Source: Pedobacter chinensis
GTDB lineage: Bacteria > Bacteroidota > Bacteroidia > Sphingobacteriales > Sphingobacteriaceae
DNA length: 64,000 nucleotides
Assembly (NCBI RefSeq): GCF_003339865.1
Contig: NZ_QPKV01000008.1
Coordinates: forward strand, 62,001-126,000
Direction of reading: 5' to 3'
A program made the translations under genes and the position numbers. Positions 26,423 to 35,352 of this stretch are shown here, piece after piece (the stretch's first letter is position 1; each line of letters starts with the position of its first letter). Under the pieces are notes generated by a model. The model was not told the DNA's origin. It saw only the letters and a list, made by a program, of their open reading frames with translations, and made no database searches.

Positions 26423-28123
26423 ATGAATTTAAATACAAATTTAAAAGCAGAGAATACTTACGATGCTATTGTTATAGGATCGGGCATTAGTGGCGGCTGG
26501 GCTGCAAAAGAACTTACTGAAAAAGGCCTGCGCGTTTTAATGCTCGAAAGAGGAATGAATGTTGAGCATATCACAGGTTATGAATCGGCCATGAAAAACC
26601 CCTGGGAATTTAAACATGCCGGTAAATTGACCGAAGAGCAAAAACGTACCCACCCTGTACAAAAAAGAGATTATCCATACCAGGAAGCAAACGAAAAATG
26701 GTGGGTTAACGATTTGGAATGTCCTTACACTGAAGATAAACGTTTCGATTGGTATCGTGGTTTCCATGTGGGGGGTAAATCACTAATGTGGGGACGCCAA
26801 AGTTATAGATTAAGTGATCATAATTTTGAAGATAATGCAAAAGACGGGCATGGAAATGACTGGCCTGTTCGTTATGCAGAGCTTTCTCCCTGGTACGATT
26901 ATGCCGAGCGTTTTGCGGGCATTAGTGGTTCCAGTGAAAATTGGCCAACGTGTCCTGATGGACAGTTTTTACCTCCAATGGATCTTAACATTGTAGAGAA
27001 ATCAGTAAAAAAACGCATAGAAGAGCATTATAACAGAGAACGTATTATGATGATTGGTCGTGTGGCCAATCTTACTGTTCCTCATAAAGGCCGTGGAAAC
27101 TGTCAATACAGAAATTTATGTAGCCGTGGTTGTCCTTTTGGAGCGTACTTCTCTACACAATCTTCTACACTGCCTGCGGCCATGGCAACAAAACGCCTTA
27201 CTCTTCGGCCATATTCTATTGTGAACCATATCATTTATGATAAGGACACGAAGAAAGCAAAAGGAGTAATGGTAATTGATGCAGAAACCAATAAAACAAT
27301 GGAGTTTTATGCCAAGATCATCTTTGTTAATGGCTCTACTTTAGGATCAACGTTCATCTTATTAAACTCTACTTCTGAAGCTCATCCAAACGGTTTAGGA
27401 AATGGCAGTGGCCAGTTAGGACATAATTTAATGGACCATCATTTCCGTTGCGGAGCATCTGGCGAGGCAGAAGGATTTGATGATAAATATACCTACGGCC
27501 GCCGCGCAAACGGAATTTATGTGCCGAGATATCAAAACATTGGAAATGATAAACGCGATTATTTACGCGGTTTTGGTTATCAGGGTGGCGCCAGCAGAAG
27601 CAACTGGCAAAATGATGTTGCCGAGTTATCGTTTGGTTCAGGACTTAAAGAAAAAATGACCAAGCCAGGTAAATGGACCATGGGATTGGGTGGTTTTGGA
27701 GAGATGTTACCTTACTATGAAAACAAGGTTTACATTGATAAAACCAAAAAAGATAAGTGGGGACAGCCGGTATTAGCCATTGATTGCGAATACAAAGAAA
27801 ATGAGAAAAAAATGCGGGTTGATATGATGAATGATGCCGCAGAAATGCTCGAAAAGGCAGGCATGAAAAACATCAGGACGTATGATAACGGATGTTATCC
27901 TGGAATGGCCATTCACGAAATGGGAACAGCCAGAATGGGTAACGATCCTAAAAATTCTGTTTTAAATAAATGGAATCAAATGCACGAAGTTAACAATGTT
28001 TTTGTAACCGATGGATCCTGCATGCCGTCTATTGCTTGTCAAAACCCATCGTTAACTTTTATGGCTTTAACGGCTCGTGCTGCAGATTACGCGGTTAAAG
28101 AGCTTAAGAAAAACAACATTTAG
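26423..28123 (+). CDS. GMC-family FAD oxidoreductase (candidate glycoside 3-dehydrogenase)
   Basis: A flavoprotein of 566 residues with the FAD-binding motif GSGISGG (19-25), catalytic H498 in IHEMGTARMG and N541 in QNPSLTFMAL. Cysteines C227, C233 and C237 (NCQYRNLCSRGCPFG) resemble the 3Fe-4S ligands of FAD glucose dehydrogenase, a bacterial GMC enzyme that works with a small subunit and cytochrome c. All three partners occur here (25812, 26423, 30438). With the Tat-like small subunit it is probably periplasmic. Substrate is inferred: the locus suggests oxidation of the C3 hydroxyl of a sugar or glycoside. Confidence 0.88.
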   Translation: MNLNTNLKAENTYDAIVIGSGISGGWAAKELTEKGLRVLMLERGMNVEHITGYESAMKNPWEFKHAGKLTEEQKRTHPVQKRDYPYQEANEKWWVNDLECPYTEDKRFDWYRGFHVGGKSLMWGRQSYRLSDHNFEDNAKDGHGNDWPVRYAELSPWYDYAERFAGISGSSENWPTCPDGQFLPPMDLNIVEKSVKKRIEEHYNRERIMMIGRVANLTVPHKGRGNCQYRNLCSRGCPFGAYFSTQSSTLPAAMATKRLTLRPYSIVNHIIYDKDTKKAKGVMVIDAETNKTMEFYAKIIFVNGSTLGSTFILLNSTSEAHPNGLGNGSGQLGHNLMDHHFRCGASGEAEGFDDKYTYGRRANGIYVPRYQNIGNDKRDYLRGFGYQGGASRSNWQNDVAELSFGSGLKEKMTKPGKWTMGLGGFGEMLPYYENKVYIDKTKKDKWGQPVLAIDCEYKENEKKMRVDMMNDAAEMLEKAGMKNIRTYDNGCYPGMAIHEMGTARMGNDPKNSVLNKWNQMHEVNNVFVTDGSCMPSIACQNPSLTFMALTARAADYAVKELKKNNI

Positions 28124-28129
28124 AGCGGT

Positions 28130-28200
28130 ATAAGGTATAAGGCTTGAGGTGTAGGGTATAAATCCAGTGCCTTAAGCCTTAAGCCCTAAACCCTAAACCT
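28130..28200. repeat. Purine/pyrimidine-skewed inverted repeat (AAGG...CCTT family)
   Basis: A left arm rich in AAGG/GAGG/AGGG and a right arm built of CCTTAAG and CCCTAAACC fill the 78-bp gap between the GMC gene and the next oxidoreductase. It is built from the same CCTTAAACC words as the array at 2979-3738. The fold would be a long imperfect hairpin within the operon transcript. Confidence 0.6.
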
Positions 28201-28201
28201 T

Positions 28202-29359
28202 ATGAAAAGAAAATTAAGAATGGGCATGATAGGCGGTGGAAAAGACGCATTTATCGGTGCCGTACATCGCTTAGCTGCTAACATGGATGGATTAATTGAA
28301 CTATCTGCCGGAGCACTGAGTGTTAACCCTGAAGTTGGGTATGAATCCGGAAAATTGCTTTTCCTTCCAGATCATAAAATATATAAGAGTTACGAAGAAA
28401 TGATTCAGCAGGAAAGTGAATTGCCAGCTGATGAAAAAATTGATTTTGTAACAATAGTAACCCCAAACTTTGCTCACTTTGCTCCTGCAATGATGGCGCT
28501 TGAGCATGGTTTTAATGTGGTTATTGAAAAACCAATGACCCTTACTTTGGATGAAGCTAAACAGCTGAAAGCCAAAGTAGATGAAACTGGCTTAACGCTT
28601 TGCTTAACGCATACCTATGCTGGCTACCCTATGGTTAAACAAGCTAAGCAAATGGTGCGTGAGGGCGTATTGGGCGAAATCAGAAAAATCATGGTAGAAT
28701 ATTCTCAAGGCTGGCTGAGTACATTGTCTGAACGTGAGGGTAATGCACAGGCAGCCTGGCGTACTGATCCGTCTAAAACCGGAAAAAGTGGTAGCATGGG
28801 CGATATAGGTACGCATGCAGCCCATCTTGCAGAATATATCTCCGGATTAAAAATCACTAAAATCTGCGCTGACCTGAACATTGTTGTTCCGGGAAGAGCA
28901 ATTGACGATGACGGAAACGTATTGCTTAAATTTGATAATGGATCAAACGGTGTTTTAATTGCTTCGCAAATTGCAGCAGGAGAAGAAAATGCCTTAAAAA
29001 TAAAAATTTACGGCGAGAAAGGCGGTATGGAATGGCATCAGATGGAGCCTAATACTTTAATTGTAAAATGGTTAAACGAACCTGCTCAAATTTATAGAAC
29101 CGGAAATGGTTATATGGGCAATTTTGCAAAATACAACACGCGTACACCAGGCGGACATCCAGAAGGTTATTTAGAGGCCTTTGCCAACATTTACAAAAAT
29201 TTCGCGTTAACAGTAAATGCTAAGCTAAACCATGAACAACCTACGGCTGAAATGCTCGATTTCCCTACTGCAGAAGATGGCGTACGTGGCATGGCGTTTA
29301 TCGAAAACGTGGTAAACTCCAGCAAATCAGACCAAAAATGGTTCGATTATAAAATTTAA
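28202..29359 (+). CDS. Gfo/Idh/MocA-family oxidoreductase (cytosolic)
   Basis: An NAD(P)-dependent sugar oxidoreductase of 385 residues without export signal. The Rossmann motif GMIGGGKDAFIGAVHR lies near the start, VVIEKPMTL supplies the EKP motif with the catalytic lysine, and GDIGTHAAHLAEY supplies the conserved His. Family members oxidise or reduce hydroxyl/keto groups on sugars, often at C3. Here it could reduce a 3-keto sugar to the normal sugar in the cytosol. It is 9 bases before the next gene. Confidence 0.9.
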   Translation: MKRKLRMGMIGGGKDAFIGAVHRLAANMDGLIELSAGALSVNPEVGYESGKLLFLPDHKIYKSYEEMIQQESELPADEKIDFVTIVTPNFAHFAPAMMALEHGFNVVIEKPMTLTLDEAKQLKAKVDETGLTLCLTHTYAGYPMVKQAKQMVREGVLGEIRKIMVEYSQGWLSTLSEREGNAQAAWRTDPSKTGKSGSMGDIGTHAAHLAEYISGLKITKICADLNIVVPGRAIDDDGNVLLKFDNGSNGVLIASQIAAGEENALKIKIYGEKGGMEWHQMEPNTLIVKWLNEPAQIYRTGNGYMGNFAKYNTRTPGGHPEGYLEAFANIYKNFALTVNAKLNHEQPTAEMLDFPTAEDGVRGMAFIENVVNSSKSDQKWFDYKI

Positions 29360-29368
29360 GATTCAGAC

Positions 29369-30427
29369 ATGACAACTTTAAAAGGACCAGGAGTATTTCT
29401 AGCTCAGTTTATTGGTAATGAAGCTCCTTTTAATTCTTTAGATAATATATGTGAATGGGCCGCAGGTTTAGGTTTCAAAGGCATTCAAATGCCAACGCTG
29501 GATACCAGATTTATCGACCTTCAAAAAGCGGCAGAAAGTAAAACTTATGCTGATGAACTAAAAGGCAAAATTGCATCTTATGGCCTGGAAATCACAGAAC
29601 TTTCTACACACCTGCAAGGTCAGTTAGTTGCTGTTCATCCTGCATACGATGATTTATTTGATGCCTTTGCTCCAAAAGAACTTCATAAAAACCCGAAAGC
29701 CAGAACGGAATGGGCTGTACAACAGTTAAAATACGCGGCTAAAGCATCACAAAACTTAGGTTTAAATGCCCATGCTACTTTTAGTGGTTCATTACTTTGG
29801 CAATATTTCCATCCATGGCCTCAACGCCCTTCCGGTCTGGTAGAAGAAGGATTTGCAGAATTAGCAAAACGCTGGACACCAATATTAAATGAATTTGATC
29901 ATTGCGGAGTTGATGTTTGTTATGAAATCCATCCAGGAGAAGATCTATTTGATGGAGAAACTTACGAAATGTTCTTGGCAGCCGTAAATAATCATTCCCG
30001 GGCATGCTTATTGTATGATCCATCTCACTTTGTATTACAACAATTGGATTATATTCAATATATCGATTTTTATCATGAAAGAATCAAAGCTTTTCATGTA
30101 AAAGATGCAGAATTTAATCCAACAGGTAAACAAGGTACCTTCGGTGGTTACCAAAGTTGGGCAAACAGAGCGGGCAGATATCGTTCACCTGGCGATGGGC
30201 AAGTCGATTTTAAAACCATTTTTAGTAAGTTGGCTCAATACGACTTTAAAGGTTGGGCCGTTATGGAATGGGAATGTTGTATAAAAAATCAGGAAGATGG
30301 TGCCCGTGAAGGTTCAGAATTTATTCAGAAACACATCATTAATGTAACAGAAAAAGCATTTGATGATTTTGCAGCATCGGGCAGTGATAGCGCTTTCAAC
30401 AAAAAAATATTAGGATTACAAGATTAA
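29369..30427 (+). CDS. Sugar phosphate isomerase/epimerase-family TIM-barrel protein
   Basis: An AP-endonuclease-2-fold protein of 352 residues without signal peptide. Metal-ligand segments are visible: VCYEIHPGED (Glu, His), LLYDPSHFVLQ (Asp, His), IKAFHVKDAEF (His) and AVMEWECC (Glu). Members act as isomerases, epimerases or lyases; several in 3-keto-glycoside loci are metal-dependent lyases that eliminate the aglycone. It is tightly coupled to the Gfo/Idh gene in front and the cytochrome gene behind (10 bases). Confidence 0.87.
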   Translation: MTTLKGPGVFLAQFIGNEAPFNSLDNICEWAAGLGFKGIQMPTLDTRFIDLQKAAESKTYADELKGKIASYGLEITELSTHLQGQLVAVHPAYDDLFDAFAPKELHKNPKARTEWAVQQLKYAAKASQNLGLNAHATFSGSLLWQYFHPWPQRPSGLVEEGFAELAKRWTPILNEFDHCGVDVCYEIHPGEDLFDGETYEMFLAAVNNHSRACLLYDPSHFVLQQLDYIQYIDFYHERIKAFHVKDAEFNPTGKQGTFGGYQSWANRAGRYRSPGDGQVDFKTIFSKLAQYDFKGWAVMEWECCIKNQEDGAREGSEFIQKHIINVTEKAFDDFAASGSDSAFNKKILGLQD

Positions 30428-30437
30428 CAACACACAC

Positions 30438-30818
30438 ATGAAAAAAACATTTTTAGGTTTAGGCGCAATAGTAATATTTATGGCGTCTTTTTCGAAAGCT
30501 GATTCAGAGAAGGAGAAACTTGCAGTTGCAACCGTAACACCAATCAATCACGAATTTCAAATGAGCGCCGGCGAAAAACTGATCAACAAATCAGATTGTA
30601 TTGGCTGCCATAATAAAGTGAATAAAATTATCGGCCCATCTTACGTAGAAATCGCTAAAAAATATCCGGCAACAGAAAAAAACATTAACTATTTAGCCGA
30701 TAAAATTATTAAAGGCGGTACAGGTGTTTGGGGAACAATGCCCATGACAGCACACGCAACACTGAAACCAGCTGATGCTAAACTCATGGTAAAATATATT
30801 TTATCTTTAAAAAAATAA
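30438..30818 (+). CDS. Exported mono-heme cytochrome c
   Basis: A protein of 126 residues with an N-terminal export signal (MKKTFLGLGAIVIFMASFSKA), one heme-c site C54-I-G-C57-H58, and a likely distal methionine in GVWGTMPMTAH, the pattern of small class I cytochromes. The IIGPSYVEIAKKYP segment is common in cytochrome c551/552 types. In this operon it is the probable electron acceptor of the GMC dehydrogenase, passing electrons to a terminal oxidase. Confidence 0.92.
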   Translation: MKKTFLGLGAIVIFMASFSKADSEKEKLAVATVTPINHEFQMSAGEKLINKSDCIGCHNKVNKIIGPSYVEIAKKYPATEKNINYLADKIIKGGTGVWGTMPMTAHATLKPADAKLMVKYILSLKK

Positions 30819-30849
30819 GTAAAAAACAGTTTAAACCTCAGAAACTACA

Positions 30850-32307
30850 ATGAAAACAGAGCAAGAAAATAAGAACACGACTAACCGACGTGATTTTATT
30901 AAAACAAGCGCCATTGCCGCTGCAGCATTTATGATTGTTCCACGCCATGTTTTAGGTGGACAAGGCTTTTTAGCCCCTAGCGATCGTTTATTGGTAGCAG
31001 GTATTGGCGTTGGCGGCAAAGGACAAAGCGATATTGCCATGTTCGCTAAAAGCGGGAAAGCCGATATCGCATTCTTATGCGATGTAGATGATCGCCGTGC
31101 GGCAGCCAGTATCAAAGCATTCCCTAAAGCGAAGTATTATAAAGATTATCGCGAAATGCTTGATAAAGAGCACAAAAATTTCGATGCTGTTTCAGTGTCT
31201 ACTCCAGATCATAACCATGCCATTCAAGCTTTGGCCGCTATGCAGTTGGGTAAACACGTATATGTGCAAAAACCTTTAACTCATGATATTTATGAAGCTC
31301 GTATTTTAACAGCAGCAGCTAAAAAATACAAAGTAGTAACCCAAATGGGTAATCAGGGAGCATCTAATGATGGCCCTCGCCAAATGAAAGAGTGGTACGA
31401 AGCTGGTTTGATTGGTGATGTACATACAGTTTACGCCTGGACTAACCGCCCCGTGTGGCCTCAGGGTATTCCATGGCCTGATAAAAAGGCAGAAATTCCA
31501 AAAGAATTGGATTGGAATTTATGGTTGGGTACTGCTCCTGATAAAGACTATGTAGATAAATTGGTTCCATTTAACTGGCGCGGCTGGTGGGATTATGGGA
31601 CTGGTGCATTAGGCGATATGGGCTGTCATTTAATCGAGGCTCCATTTAGTGTTCTTAACCTGAAATATGCCAAAGAAGTTGAAGCCAGTGTGGGTTCTGT
31701 ATATGTTGATGAGTTTAAACGCGGATATTTTCCGGAAAGCTGTCCTCCATCAAGCCATGTTACCTTAAAATTTCCTAAAACAGATAAAACCAAAGGCGAT
31801 GTTACTTTACACTGGATGGATGGTGGTATCCAACCAGAGCGCCCGGCAGAATTAGAAGCTAATGAAACTTTTGGCGATGGCGGAAATGGTACATTGTTCA
31901 TCGGTACAAAAGGCAAAATGATGTCAGAAACTTATAGTGCAAATCCAAAATTATTGCCTTTAAGCAGAAATAACGATATCAAAGTAAAAGAAAAATATGC
32001 TCGTGTAAAAGATGGCGCAAATGGTCATTATGCACAATGGGTAGAAGCTGCAATTGCGGGTTACGGCAAACAAGAAGTGAGTTCTCCATTCGAAATTGCC
32101 GGTCCATTAACCGAGGCTTTATTAATGGCAAACCTGGCAATAAGAAGCTTTGATATTAAAAAATCGGTTAACGGGAAAGATTCTTATCCAGGAAGATACA
32201 TGAAAATGCTTTGGGATAATGATAATATGAAGATTACCAATTTTGATGAAGCAAACCAGTTTGTAAAACGCGAATACCGTAAAGGCTGGAATAACTTAAC
32301 TCTTTAA
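30850..32307 (+). CDS. Gfo/Idh/MocA-family oxidoreductase with twin-arginine signal
   Basis: A protein of 485 residues with a Tat signal (NRRDFIKTSAIAAAAFMIVPRHVLG, about 12-36), so exported folded, probably with its tightly bound NAD cofactor. The Rossmann segment is VAGIGVGGKGQSD. The usual EKP motif is YVQKPLTHD, which keeps the lysine and is characteristic of this exported branch. GDMGCHLIEAPF carries the conserved His. Exported members of this family oxidise glycosides at C3 in the periplasm. It follows the cytochrome gene by 31 bases. Confidence 0.9.
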   Translation: MKTEQENKNTTNRRDFIKTSAIAAAAFMIVPRHVLGGQGFLAPSDRLLVAGIGVGGKGQSDIAMFAKSGKADIAFLCDVDDRRAAASIKAFPKAKYYKDYREMLDKEHKNFDAVSVSTPDHNHAIQALAAMQLGKHVYVQKPLTHDIYEARILTAAAKKYKVVTQMGNQGASNDGPRQMKEWYEAGLIGDVHTVYAWTNRPVWPQGIPWPDKKAEIPKELDWNLWLGTAPDKDYVDKLVPFNWRGWWDYGTGALGDMGCHLIEAPFSVLNLKYAKEVEASVGSVYVDEFKRGYFPESCPPSSHVTLKFPKTDKTKGDVTLHWMDGGIQPERPAELEANETFGDGGNGTLFIGTKGKMMSETYSANPKLLPLSRNNDIKVKEKYARVKDGANGHYAQWVEAAIAGYGKQEVSSPFEIAGPLTEALLMANLAIRSFDIKKSVNGKDSYPGRYMKMLWDNDNMKITNFDEANQFVKREYRKGWNNLTL

Positions 32308-32322
32308 TAAAAAACACTCGTC

Positions 32323-32374
32323 TTTGCGAGGCACAAAGCAGCTGGTTTAAAAGATTGCTTCGTGCCTCGCAATA
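32323..32374. repeat. Inverted repeat with TTGCGAGGCAC arms
   Basis: TTGCGAGGCACAAAGCA pairs with TGCTTCGTGCCTCGCAA around a loop of about 15 bases (ctggtttaaaagat). It resembles the GCTTCG/GAAGC repeat at 4989-5093. No T-tract follows, so it is more likely a REP-like or mRNA-processing element than a terminator. It separates the Gfo/Idh gene from the DUF1080 gene. Confidence 0.7.
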
Positions 32375-32391
32375 ATGGAAATACAAAAACA

Positions 32392-33072
32392 ATGAAAAAA
32401 CTCATCCTTTCTGCCTGCATTTTATTGGCAATTACTCAAATATCAAAAGCTCAAAAAGGTTTCAAATCTTTATTTGACGGTAAAACAACAACTGGTTGGC
32501 ATACTTATAATAAAAGTACTGTTGGTAGTGCATGGCAAGTTCAAGATGGAGCTTTACATTTAGATCCAAAAACTAAAGGAAAAGACGGAGGTGGTGATTT
32601 AGTAACCGATAAGGAATACAAAAATTTCCATTTAAAGTATGAATGGAAAATTGCACCAAAAGGAAACAGCGGACTTATTTTCTATGTTCATGAAGAGCCA
32701 AAATATCATGCAACCTACTCAACAGGATTAGAAATGCAGGTTTTGGATAATGATGGCCATCCTGATGGAAAGATTACTAAACACCGTGCTGGCGATTTGT
32801 ACGACCTGGTTCAAAGCTCATCAGAACCTGTTAAACCTGTTGGAGAATGGAACAAAGCAGAAATCATTAGCAACGAAGGAAACTTAACCCTTATTTTAAA
32901 TGGCGTTGAAGTTGTAAAAACCACTCTTTGGGATGAAAACTGGAAAAACCTAGTCGCCGGAAGCAAATTTGCCACATGGGAAAACTGGGGAACCTTCACA
33001 TCTGGAAAAATTGCATTGCAAGATCATGGAGATGAGGTTTGGTACAAAAATATATCAATTAAAGAATTATGA
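32392..33072 (+). CDS. DUF1080 (PF06439) 3-keto-disaccharide hydrolase-type protein
   Basis: A concanavalin-like jelly-roll protein of 226 residues with a signal peptide (MKKLILSACILLAITQISKAQ). The ATG at 32392 is the natural start; an upstream in-frame GTG lies inside the inverted repeat. Family marks are GFKSLFDGKTTTGWHTY, NFHLKYEWKIAPKGNSGLIFYV and EMQVLDNDGHPD. The family is now tied to hydrolysis of 3-keto-glycosides. It would cleave the product of the exported dehydrogenases in the periplasm. Confidence 0.9.
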   Translation: MKKLILSACILLAITQISKAQKGFKSLFDGKTTTGWHTYNKSTVGSAWQVQDGALHLDPKTKGKDGGGDLVTDKEYKNFHLKYEWKIAPKGNSGLIFYVHEEPKYHATYSTGLEMQVLDNDGHPDGKITKHRAGDLYDLVQSSSEPVKPVGEWNKAEIISNEGNLTLILNGVEVVKTTLWDENWKNLVAGSKFATWENWGTFTSGKIALQDHGDEVWYKNISIKEL

Positions 33073-33084
33073 TGTAAATATGGT

Positions 33085-33200
33085 TAGGGTTTAGTGTTTA
33101 GAGATTAGGGACGAAAGGAATTCAGAAAGTACCCGTCACAAGGCTTGAACTATTCTAAACACTAACCTTACCACTTCTAAACGCTAACCACTAAACCAAA
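33085..33200. repeat. Skewed inverted repeat (TTAGGG.../...CTAACC) before the MFS gene
   Basis: The left part is purine-rich (GGTTAGGGTTTAGTGTTTAG) and the right part is its rough complement (CTAAACACTAACC, CTAAACGCTAACCACTAAACC), giving a long imperfect hairpin in the 145-bp gap. It belongs to the same loose class as 28130-28200 and the 2979-3738 array. Confidence 0.6.
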
Positions 33201-33217
33201 TAACCAATATAAACCAA

Positions 33218-34459
33218 ATGAATAGCACTACTCGCTTTAAACTTTCAACCATGATGTTCCTGGAATTTTTTATCTGGGGCGCCTGGTTTGTAACACTGGG
33301 AACTTTCTTAGGTAATAATTTAAAAGCTACCGGAGCAGAAACCGGAGCTGTATTTTCAACCCAATCATGGGGTGCAATCATTGCCCCGTTTATTGTTGGT
33401 TTAATTGCAGATCGATATTTCAATGCGGAAAGAATTTTGGGTGTTTTACATATTATTGGAGCAATTTTAATGTACCAAATGTATAATGCTACAGATATAA
33501 GTATCTTTTATCCTTATGTTTTAGGTTATATGATTTTGTTCATGCCCACTCTTGCATTGGTAAACTCAGTTTCTTTCAATCAAATGAAAGATCCCGAAAA
33601 AGAATTTTCTTCTATTCGGATTTGGGGTACCCTTGGCTGGATTGCTGCTGGTTTATTAATTAGCTACTTCTTCCATTGGGATTCGCAGGAAGGTACAACA
33701 GCAGGATTATTGAAAAACACTTTCTTAATGGCCGGAATTGTTTCATTGGCACTAGGGTTATTCAGTTTTATTTTACCTAAAACACCTCCAAAGGTTTCAT
33801 CAGATGAAAAAATAAAAATTTCAGATGTATTAGGACTTGATGCCTTGAAATTATTAAAAGACAGAAATTTTCTAATATTCTTTATTTCTTCCATTTTAAT
33901 CTGTATTCCATTAGCCTTCTATTATCAAAATGCCAACCCATTCCTTTCTAATATTGGTATGGATAATCCAACCGGAAAAATGACGATTGGTCAGGCTTCA
34001 GAAGTTATTTTCCTGTTATTTATTCCAATATTCTTTAAACGTTTTGGTTTTAAAATGACCATTTTGGTTGGTATGTTAGCCTGGGCTGTCCGTTATGCTT
34101 TATTTGCTTATGGAAATGCCGGCGAATTAAGCTTTATGCTAATTTTAGGAATTGCTTTACATGGCGTTTGTTATGATTTCTTCTTTGTGTCCGGTCAAAT
34201 TTATACCAATTCGAAAGCCGGAGAAAGATTTAAAAGTTCAGCTCAGGGATTAATTACCTTGGCCACATATGGTGTAGGGATGCTGATTGGCTTTGCTGTA
34301 GCTGGTAAAATATCTGATGTTTATAAGGCAACAGATGGTACAATGGACTGGAAAATGATTTGGATCATTCCTGCAGGCATAGCTTTGGTTGTTTTCATTC
34401 TCTTTGCTTTAGTATTTAATGATAAAACAAAATCAGAGATAGAACCCAATTCCTTGTAG
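33218..34459 (+). CDS. MFS permease of the nucleoside:H+ symporter (NupG-like) family
   Basis: An inner-membrane transporter of 413 residues with about 12 hydrophobic helices. The N-terminus LSTMMFLEFFIWGAWFVTLG and the RIWGTLGWIAAG loop mark the NupG/XapB-like branch of the major facilitator superfamily. In Bacteroidota such permeases often sit in sugar loci and need not carry nucleosides. Here it probably imports the free sugar or keto-sugar released in the periplasm. Two bases separate it from the next gene. Confidence 0.88.
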   Translation: MNSTTRFKLSTMMFLEFFIWGAWFVTLGTFLGNNLKATGAETGAVFSTQSWGAIIAPFIVGLIADRYFNAERILGVLHIIGAILMYQMYNATDISIFYPYVLGYMILFMPTLALVNSVSFNQMKDPEKEFSSIRIWGTLGWIAAGLLISYFFHWDSQEGTTAGLLKNTFLMAGIVSLALGLFSFILPKTPPKVSSDEKIKISDVLGLDALKLLKDRNFLIFFISSILICIPLAFYYQNANPFLSNIGMDNPTGKMTIGQASEVIFLLFIPIFFKRFGFKMTILVGMLAWAVRYALFAYGNAGELSFMLILGIALHGVCYDFFFVSGQIYTNSKAGERFKSSAQGLITLATYGVGMLIGFAVAGKISDVYKATDGTMDWKMIWIIPAGIALVVFILFALVFNDKTKSEIEPNSL

Positions 34460-34461
34460 GC

Positions 34462-35346
34462 ATGTCTTCAACACTAAACAGACGAAATGCTTTAAAAAAC
34501 ATCATCGCAGAATCTGCTGCGATTGGTGTTTCTTCCGGGATTTCAACGCTTGCTATGGAAAAACATCAAACAAATCTACCTTTAAAGGGGAATATTAATC
34601 ATTCGGTTTGCCGTTGGTGTTTTAGTGATTTTGATTTGGAAAAACTTTGCCTTGAGGCGAAAAAAATAGGCTTAACCGGGATTGACCTGGTTGGACCAAA
34701 AGACTGGCCAATACTTAAAAAACACGGCTTAGAATCAACCATGTGCAATGGTGCCGAAATTAATTTAGTTGATGGGTTTAATGATAAAAAACTTCATGAA
34801 ACCCTGATTAGAAATTATTCGGAAATGATACCACTTGTTGCAAAAGCAGGTTACAAAAATCTGATTTGTTTCAGCGGAAACCGAAGAGGAAAGGATGATG
34901 AAACGGGTTGGAACAATTGTGTTGAAGGATTAAAAAAACTGATTCCACTAGCTGAAAAACACAATGTGGTGTTGGTGATGGAGCTCTTAAACAGCAAAGT
35001 TGACCATCAAGATTATCAATGCGATAAAACGGCATGGGGAGTTGAGCTATGCAAAAGGTTAGGTTCCGAAAACTTTAAACTGCTTTACGATATCTATCAC
35101 ATGCAAGTTGATGAGGGAGATGTGATTGCAACCATTAAAAACAACCACAAATATATTGCACACTACCATACTGCAGGCGTACCTGGCAGAAATGAAATTG
35201 ATGAAACGCAGGAATTAAACTACCCTGCAATAATAAAAGCCATTGCCGAAACAGGCTTTAAAGGTTTCGTAGCACAAGAATTTATTCCTAAAAATGCAGA
35301 TAAATTAGCCTCGCTTAAAAAGGCGATTTCAATTTGTGATATTTAA
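34462..35346 (+). CDS. TIM-barrel protein, hydroxypyruvate isomerase-like, with export-type N-terminus
   Basis: A sugar-isomerase-fold protein of 294 residues. NRRNALKNIIAESAAIGVSSG (about 6-26) looks like a Tat-type signal. NHSVCRWCFSDFDLEKLC, GIDLVGPKDWP, LVMELLNSKVDHQDYQ, LLYDIYHMQVDEGD and GFVAQEFIP match the hydroxypyruvate isomerase branch and include the metal ligands Glu, Asp, His and Glu. The true reaction is not predictable; keto-sugar isomerisation is plausible in this locus. Confidence 0.85.
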   Translation: MSSTLNRRNALKNIIAESAAIGVSSGISTLAMEKHQTNLPLKGNINHSVCRWCFSDFDLEKLCLEAKKIGLTGIDLVGPKDWPILKKHGLESTMCNGAEINLVDGFNDKKLHETLIRNYSEMIPLVAKAGYKNLICFSGNRRGKDDETGWNNCVEGLKKLIPLAEKHNVVLVMELLNSKVDHQDYQCDKTAWGVELCKRLGSENFKLLYDIYHMQVDEGDVIATIKNNHKYIAHYHTAGVPGRNEIDETQELNYPAIIKAIAETGFKGFVAQEFIPKNADKLASLKKAISICDI

Positions 35347-35352
35347 TTATTT

